DNA from: Branchiostoma floridae
Lineage: Eukaryota > Chordata > Leptocardii > Amphioxiformes > Branchiostomatidae
Direction of reading: 5' to 3'
NCBI RefSeq assembly: GCF_000003815.2
Contig: NC_049980.1
Span: 27,951,273-28,015,272, forward strand
Length of the DNA: 64,000 nt
Below are positions 56,918 through 64,000 of this stretch, piece after piece. Numbering within the stretch: position 1 is the stretch's first letter; every line of letters begins with the position of its first letter. A program made the translations under genes and the position numbers. Below the pieces are notes generated by a model, which ran no database searches, had not been told where the DNA came from, and saw only the letters and a program-made list of their open reading frames with translations.

Positions 56918-59900
56918 AATTCTGACTGGTTCACATTGTACTGCAGCGGTAGGCGTCGCTGCTTGCAGAGTATGTCAGAGTCACAAACGCAAAGTATTTA
57001 CATGTACATGTATACGGTGGATTTTTTTTTACAATGTGGTCCCAAATGTAAAGGAGTATAATATATACATATGTAGCAGTTAATAAAAAAAAGAGTCTCT
57101 TTATTCAGTGACATACCTAGCTGATGAAACTATTCACGGATCTTATGTGACTGTGAACCAGATGCTGGATGTTCATCATTCAGAACGTTAACACACGTTT
57201 GATTAGAGTTAAGACTTCACTTCTTTATCCGGGAAATTACAGGCAATTTCTTTGTTTTGCATTTTATATAAACCTTACAAAACATGTAATACTGAGCTGT
57301 AGTAGACGCGTCGCTCCTTTTGTTAAACTTAAACGTTAAAGACAATTTTCTCGAAATCGATATTCTACCAATATGTGCGTTGTTATTTTTGTAGATTAGA
57401 CTTAGTCTTGTGATCTTTTCACCCTATTACTTGAACAAAAGTAACAATCCTGTCAAACGTTTTTTTACAACTTATCGTTAGTGATTGGCGCCGTGTTTCA
57501 GTTAGCCCTAACGCAGCCCCTACACAGGGTTAACTTTGTATCATACCACGTTAAAGGCTCGACTATAAGTTACAGAGCGTGTACCCAATCATCATCCGGG
57601 CGTGCTGGTTGCACGGATGGACATGGCTCTCTTCCTCCATCCTTCCCTATCTTTCATAGCCTTGGGCAGTTCTTCAGCCGAGCAGCCGGTATCTTCACAA
57701 AGTGAATAATTTGCCCAATAATTTGCCCAATACTAACGCTTGCGGAACAAAGCTATGGTTCTCTTTCCACTGACTGAATGGAGACCGAAGGGCGACAATG
57801 AAGCGACCGAAATTCTACTTGTGTGACCTTTGTCTTTATCGATGAAATCTGATCCTTAAGGTAAAATTTCGATTTCAAAGACAACGAAACACATTTATGA
57901 CGTTCACTGGAATCATTGCTGAGACATTTGATCGTCAAATGGCGGCTGCCTCAGTTCCAAGATTGCTAACGAAACGGCACAACTTCTGTGTGCCCAATCA
58001 AGGTGCGTTTCACGGTACAGATGTACCACGGCTTATGTTATGTGTTGCTCATCCTCAATAAAAGGCTGGTTTAAAGAATGACAAAGCAAACTATAGCGTG
58101 ATAGAACCTGACAAATGGAACCCAAGTGTCTTTGTTGTGACCTTGTGTCACGTCTTGCCCGAGCCGATCGGCTGAGCGGGACGGATGGATGATTGATGAG
58201 GCGGTAAAACCCGTACCTACGGAGGGGTAATCAGCTTAGGTGGGGCTCAGATACCAGGCTAATTAGGGGAACTTACCAAGGATTGGTTTTTTGGCAACTT
58301 TGTCTAAAGTTTACTGCGAGCGCAAGGGTTATACTCTGCTAGCAGAGGTTAAGCTCTGGCTTATTTTTAATGTCTTCTCGAGTGTTTTTGTGTGGAATTA
58401 TACTCTTATTGTACGCTAGCCAAACGCACAGAAAGAAAACTTGATAGAATATTAAGCCCGGCAAAAGCACATGAGGAGACATCAAAAACTACCAGAAGCC
58501 GTTTTTCTGCTCGGAGGGCAAACTGGTCAAACGTAGTCTGTAGATTGTAAATTTATGACGTTTCAGAGTATATGCGCGATGCTCACGGCGAATATACTAG
58601 ACCATATGAACTTTTATATATCAAAGTGCATGATAATGGGGCGAAGCAATTACGGTTAGACAAAAACACCCAGCATAGTATGGCTTGTGAATTATACATG
58701 GCGACCTGATGCGGCCATTTTTCACATTCTAACTCTACACACCTATTTGCACTTTCGTCAGCCTGTACATGTTTTAAACAGAAAATGCTTTTATCTACAA
58801 GAATTAGTATAATATGTCATTTGCAGACATAGACATAGACATACGTAGAACATTTGACTTCTATGACTTTGCTGAGCCAGTACGTAGCCTTGACGTCTCT
58901 CTTAGTTAAAAATGTAGCACCAAGTGAGTTATCATGACAAGAACAGTCATGCCTTCAAATACCAGAGTTACCAACCTAGGGTTGATGTGTTAAAAAATTC
59001 TTACTTTCCCAGAACTATCGTATAGTGGAATTTGTTATCACTAAGTACAGTAGGGGCATCTTCTCTGGGTAGTTTTAAAGAACGCTTGCAGATAGATGTG
59101 CAAAAGTTAGGTGTGACGGGTCGTTCGGTGTAATATGACCAGCTACTGCCTCGCCGCGTGCCTGCGAAGCTGGTGTGTTACGCCAAACGGCGGTTATACC
59201 GGCTATAGATGCAGATGCAGATATAGACTACTACTTGGCTGTGGGCCACAGCTCGCAACACCGGCGGTCCTGGATATAATTGTCTGACGTCCGCCGCGCA
59301 CAAGCCGCGCTTAATTCATTCTACTCAGCCGGAAATGAGAGGAATAATGTCGAGCATTCATTATTAATGAGGACATAATCCACGTGGAACTGGTACGCCT
59401 ACCACACCTTGTGGTGATGTGGAGTATACAAACATGTATATCTATTTCAGCGATGAAATATTTTGAGCAAAAATGAATGTTAAAAGGCTCTGGTAAAATA
59501 CGTTGTGAAACCCAAGAGTAGAGCTTCCGCATCCATGTATTTTATAATGATATTTGCAAATGGAAAACTCACATAATTATTTTGTGCTTTGGGTAATAGT
59601 TGATGCCATACATTGTACCGTGTACAATTGTCGTGCAATAAGGTTCATATAATAAAAGAGTTACGCAATTACGGGCTTCGAATATCTATTGTTGGAAACA
59701 ATGTGCAGTCAGGCCGAATTATTTCAGATGACAATGATGACAGACAACAGCATGGGTAGATACAGATGTGAGAATGAGATAGAGCCGTCTATTGCACTTA
59801 TATGCGCATATATGATTTATGAATAAATGATCATCAGAATCACAAATACAACATTTTAATGATGACAGTTTAATGAAATATACGGGGAGAGACATCTGTC

Positions 59901-60221
59901 GGTAAATAATAACATGTTGAAGCTTTACTTAAATATTCAACACACTTCTACTGTGTACCTTCTACCAAGCAAAACCTGTGAGATATTGTAAGAATAGTTT
60001 ATTTTACGTAAAGCATTTTTTTAGAATTTTAACTTTAATACAATACAACACACCCTGGCGTTTACAATACAACACACTCCACCTTAAACCAACATTTCCA
60101 TCACCATCATTCATTAATCTCGTCGTTATTTCTGTATTGTCACTATTGAGGCATCATTTCATCAATCATTTATTCACACATCGACACGTGTAAGTGGCCA
60201 ACGTCTATTGTATACATATGT

Positions 60222-60588
60222 GGCCATGTTGATTTGATTATAAACTGTATGGATGACAACCGCGCGCGGATCAATTTTCGGTCGTCTCCAAAAGTTGATA
60301 AAAGAAGTTTTGAAAATGCTTTAAATCGTACAAAGCAGCTGCAAAGGGAGCAAATATATGTCATCGATTTTTAAAAAAAGTATATGTATTGAAAAACATA
60401 TACTAATGGCAACGTCAATTTTAAGGTCAAGGACAAAAATGTGTGTTTAACATTTATCTAACCCTCAGACACCTTAAAGTTCATAATGAAGCCAACTTTT
60501 AGGGGGGGGTGCCTTTTTTATTCGCACGCTCGCATCAGTTTTTTGGATTCCCAGTGGATGACATCCATGTAATCAAATCAACATGGCC
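60222..60588. mobile_element. TIR MITE related to the 29.4-kb element
   Basis: Ends GGCCATGTTGATTTGATTA, exact inverse at the right end, with the subterminal GATGACA and CGCGCG motifs found in 29369-30971. The flanking trinucleotides (TGT/TAT) no longer match. Confidence 0.7.
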
Positions 60589-61107
60589 TATATGTTTCTG
60601 AATGAATAGGTTGAGTGAACGAAGTTATATGTACATATCCTGATACTTAACTCCTTCTACGAAAATTACAATCTTTCGTGACAGAGTTCACTTGAAACCT
60701 TCAGGGACTGTAATATTGTCGCCTCCCCATCCAAAATGCATGGTCTATTCTCGGAGGACTTCGCACAACAACGTAAACGTACACGGCGTGTCCTTCCAAA
60801 TAACAACATAACAGCCATATACCAAGTCATGCTAAAATACGGGAGGGGGGGGGGTTGTGGCTATGAATAGCCAATACAAATGGCATCTGGCACCGTCTTG
60901 TTCTACGAACAGCCCCGAGATAGTGAGATTGCAATCACCAGGCAGAAGATAAACACTAGTTCTGCCCAATTGACTCCGCCGCGCGATGGTCCATGGCTGT
61001 ACAGCGCGGGGCGGCGCGGGGAAATGTCGGCTGGTGTATATAGTCCTTCACGCTTCTAACCTACACCTGATCATTACCTCCGTACACAACGGAGGTATTG
61101 TTTGGTT

Positions 61108-61132
61108 CTTTGTGTGTGTCTGTGTGTGAGCC

Positions 61133-61181
<49 letters not shown>

Positions 61182-61196
61182 TGTGTGTGTGTGTGT

Positions 61197-61235
<39 letters not shown>

Positions 61236-61310
61236 GTGTGTGTTTGTGTGTGTGCGTGTGTATCTGTGTGTGTGTGTGTGTGTGTGTGTCTGGTCTGTCT
61301 GTCTGTGAGT
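61108..61310. repeat. (GT)n microsatellite
   Basis: About 200 bp of GT with GTTT, GGT and CT interruptions. Confidence 0.97.
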
Positions 61311-62309
61311 GTCTGTGTTACCGTGACATAATTGTGGTTGGCTTAACAAGAATCTCTGGTTGGACAAAATAACATTTCACATGTCCTGGCCATGGGAAGA
61401 CGAATGTCAAGGTCGATTATGAACCTCCTGTTGGCTGTCCTTGGTACTACAGTAAAACAGTTTTTGTGTGTACTTCTTGGTATAGGTATCATTAGGACGT
61501 TCCCATTGACGTACAGACGGCTTCGGGCGAAACAGGATTGTGAAGATTTTTTTATCTTAATGTGTGACGATTTTGCCTAAAACGTATTATGTGTTATCCA
61601 AGTATTTAATCCTAATCTAATCCAGCAGAAATAGTATCAATGAACGGACGAATAGAAGTTGCCTGTGAAAAGTTGTGGGAAACGAGAGTTGCGTTTTGCA
61701 TAGAAAGAGACTTTCTAACATTTTGAGTCTCATAAAGGCTCTCTTGTATAATATATGTTCCGTCATACGCCAAAAATGAACAACATATTTGTAACATCTT
61801 TTTGTGTAAAACGGCAATAATCTTTTCCAAATCAACAGGTGCGTTTAAGCTTCGAAATCATGACGGTAATAAAACTGGTAGATGGTTTTGCAATTATTGC
61901 AAGTAAAGGTGTCCGTGAACTTGGAATAATTCCCTCTATAAAACAATAAAACACCCATTTTACTCCAAACACAACATTTCTTTCCGCCCGTCTGAAATGA
62001 TCTGCGCGGAAAATTGGCTGCGGTTTCTCCAAATCGTCCTCGGCGCGCTGTTTGGAGTTTCCGTGATTTGTTTCGTGTGCGGAATCCTTCAGACGGCGAG
62101 CAAACGAGCCTGAACGTATTCAGGATGGAGTCAATGTCAATTGTGCAGGCGGAATGGCACGATAACCGCTGGGCGGGCCGGGATCTTATTAAGTCTCCAT
62201 GATGTACCGTCTCTTCTGCATTAAGACATCTCCCCGAAGTGCGTGCGATACGGACCAGATAACGCCTCATCTCATGAGAGGACATGACTTACGGGCGGAG
62301 GAAAAGTTC

Positions 62310-63045
62310 AAAGAGTTAGGAGAGCCTGTTACAAGGTGTTGAAAAGCTGGAGAGATACAGACATGTGCTATATAATCTCTAGCTGTCAAGGACTGATTGG
62401 GTTAGTAGAATGGCTGTTAGAGGCGCTAATTAGTCAGCCTAGGTGTTTTCCTACAGTTCCAAGGGTTAGGAACGTCTGTTAGAAGGTGCTGAAAAGCTAG
62501 AGACAAAATACAAATCTGTGCTACATGATCTCTAGCTGTCCGCGGCTGATGGGTTAGTAGAATGGCTGTTAGAAGCGCGATTTAGATAGTTAGTTCAGGT
62601 GTCATCCTACATATAGTTTCTCCAAGGGTTAGGAACGTCCGTTACAAGGTGCTGAAAAGCTGGAGAGATACAAACCTCATAATCTCTAGCTGTCGGGAGC
62701 TGATTGGGTTAATAGAACAGCTGTTACAGGCGTGATTTAGTCAGTCAAGGTGTCATCCTACATGCAGTTTTTTCAAAGAGTTAGGAACGTCTGCATAAGG
62801 TGCTAAAAAGCTGGAGAAATACAAACCCCATAATCTCTCGCTGTCAGCACCTGATTGGGTTAGTACTTTAGAATGGCTGTTAGAGGCGCGATTTAGTCAG
62901 CCTCGGTGCCTTCCTACAGATGGTTTATTAAAGAGTTAGTTCTAAGTCCGTCACGGAAAGCTGGAGGTATACAAACCTGTGCTACATAATCTCTAGCTGT
63001 CAGGGGCTGATTGGCTTAGTAGAATGGATGTTAAGTTAGCCTAGG
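62310..63045. repeat. ~150-bp tandem repeat, five units
   Basis: AAAGCTGGAGAGATACAAAC followed by AATCTCTAGCTGTC and TTAGTAGAATGGCTGTTAGA recurs at about 62342, 62491, 62654, 62805 and 62956. Non-coding. Confidence 0.9.
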
Positions 63046-64000
63046 AGCATCTAGAAAGTCCTGGGTAGATTATATACAAGTTCGACATCAAGATTGTTGC
63101 AAATGTATACTATAAGCAGATGGAGCTTGAAATACACGGTTTATCTAATGCGGAATTTAAATTCTATGCTATTAGTATTCTGGAGGAGACAGAAAACGTC
63201 GACCATATCCACTATCTGTGCCTTAATAGTCCAAGTTGTTACGATTATAACAAATTTCCCTTTCGTGCCCTTCTGGGTCCTGACATTATCATATCGAAGA
63301 TCTGTCAATGCATTGTAGTAGTATAACTTATTACTAGATAACTTCCAGTACTCTAGTGGCTGGCAGCCAGGTCTGGCTAGCTTCCCAGTTGCGCATGTTC
63401 CCGCTCAATCTGTTTAGATCTTACGCACAATGACCTGTTCCAAGTAGTGACAAGCCGTTGGCTTCATATTTGCAGAAGTAGGCAGGATGAAAGGGGCTTG
63501 GGGGACGGCGATACCTCTAACATTCGCTAGAAGGCGCCAAAGAGCACTTCCGCTGCGCTTCTGACTGTGACTTGCTGAACTCGGTGACACTGAGGTAGGT
63601 GAACGAAGGGACTTCAAAGTCCTTGCTGTTTCTATTCTGTTGAGATGACACTATAGCTATGTGATCTACCATCTGGCCATGACATGCGTGTCTTAAGCGG
63701 GTACACGTATCTGACTGAAGCTGCGGTAAGTTGTCGTTGGTGACTTTACTGCGGCAGGGCGCTTTGGCTGAGCGCTCCACAAATTTCATATATTCGTACA
63801 TAAAGCTAGCCTTTTTACCGCTTTCGTGCTTCGTAGTCGTACTTCGTTGTCGTACTTGACCTTGATGCATGACATTCCCATTATAAAGTCAATGGTAACG
63901 CAAATCTAATACAAGACGCGGCGACGCCACCGGTTATCATAGGAAATGTTGATGGAGGGCCTCTGGCCTCTTGGGCATCTCAAGTTGAAGTTGTTTGCGC

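Larger units (their letters stand above)
56111..64000. other. SKOR upstream region, no gene recognised
   Basis: Contains a possible SINE head, a self-cleaving-ribozyme-like hairpin (56881-56917), a MITE, a GT microsatellite and a 150-bp tandem repeat, all listed. GC-richer non-repetitive tracts at 58130-58260, 59280-59400 and 61980-62290 include homeodomain-like TAATTA/TTAATGA cores. Short open frames show no recognisable family. Confidence 0.5.

Noticed and set aside
57481-57705. 74-residue plus-strand frame
   Set aside because: Resembles repeat-derived sequence; no family motif and no supporting exons.
63094-63326. Short open frames with MELEIHGLSNAEF-like sequence
   Set aside because: Two overlapping frames, no recognisable domain and no splice context.

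Overview
This is a stretch of animal genome, not prokaryotic. Its coding sequence is split into short exons with GT-AG introns, and the rest is dense with LINE, SINE and MITE debris, simple repeats and one 100-N scaffold gap. The protein families and the style (exon-shuffled phase-1 modules, small introns, very high load of inverted-repeat elements) point to an invertebrate deuterostome, most likely an amphioxus (Branchiostoma). That assignment is inference.

Two genes can be assembled exon by exon, both on the minus strand. The first (CDS 14885-29290, 16 exons, 951 codons plus stop, every junction in phase) encodes a Cys-loop ligand-gated ion channel of the nicotinic type. A chain of extracellular modules precedes its ligand-binding domain: signal peptide, hevein-like cysteine module, CUB, LDL-receptor class A, Frizzled CRD, kringle, sushi/CCP, then the receptor domain and four membrane segments. 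CUB, LDLa and CCP modules are what known receptor-clustering scaffolds are made of, and Frizzled plus kringle is the ROR/MuSK ectodomain pair. The gene therefore looks like a channel carrying its own clustering or matrix-binding ectodomain. It is the main discovery here. The second gene (CDS 44230-53647, 8 exons, about 655 aa) is a SKOR/LBXCOR/Fussel-type Ski-family transcriptional corepressor.

Layout: 1-13.6 kb is the right-hand part of a diverged tandem duplicate of 13.6-37.7 kb. It includes a second copy of the channel's signal-peptide exon (3395-3467), so a paralogue probably lies just left of the window. A 5'-truncated LINE (4345-6735) and foldback elements sit inside it. The intact channel gene occupies 14.9-29.3 kb. 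The two duplicate blocks differ by DNA-transposon insertions with 3-bp TTA/TAA target duplications, and the partner block often supplies the empty site. From 29.4 to 37.7 kb there is repeat-rich 5' flank, including a palindrome around the assembly gap. From 37.7 to 44.2 kb lies non-coding flank with two MITEs with clean ends. SKOR follows at 44.2-53.6 kb, with a possible 5' UTR and GC-rich promoter near 55.8-56.1 kb. From 56.1 to 64 kb no gene is recognised; there are SINE/MITE remnants, a GT microsatellite, a 150-bp tandem repeat and some GC-rich non-repetitive tracts that could be regulatory.
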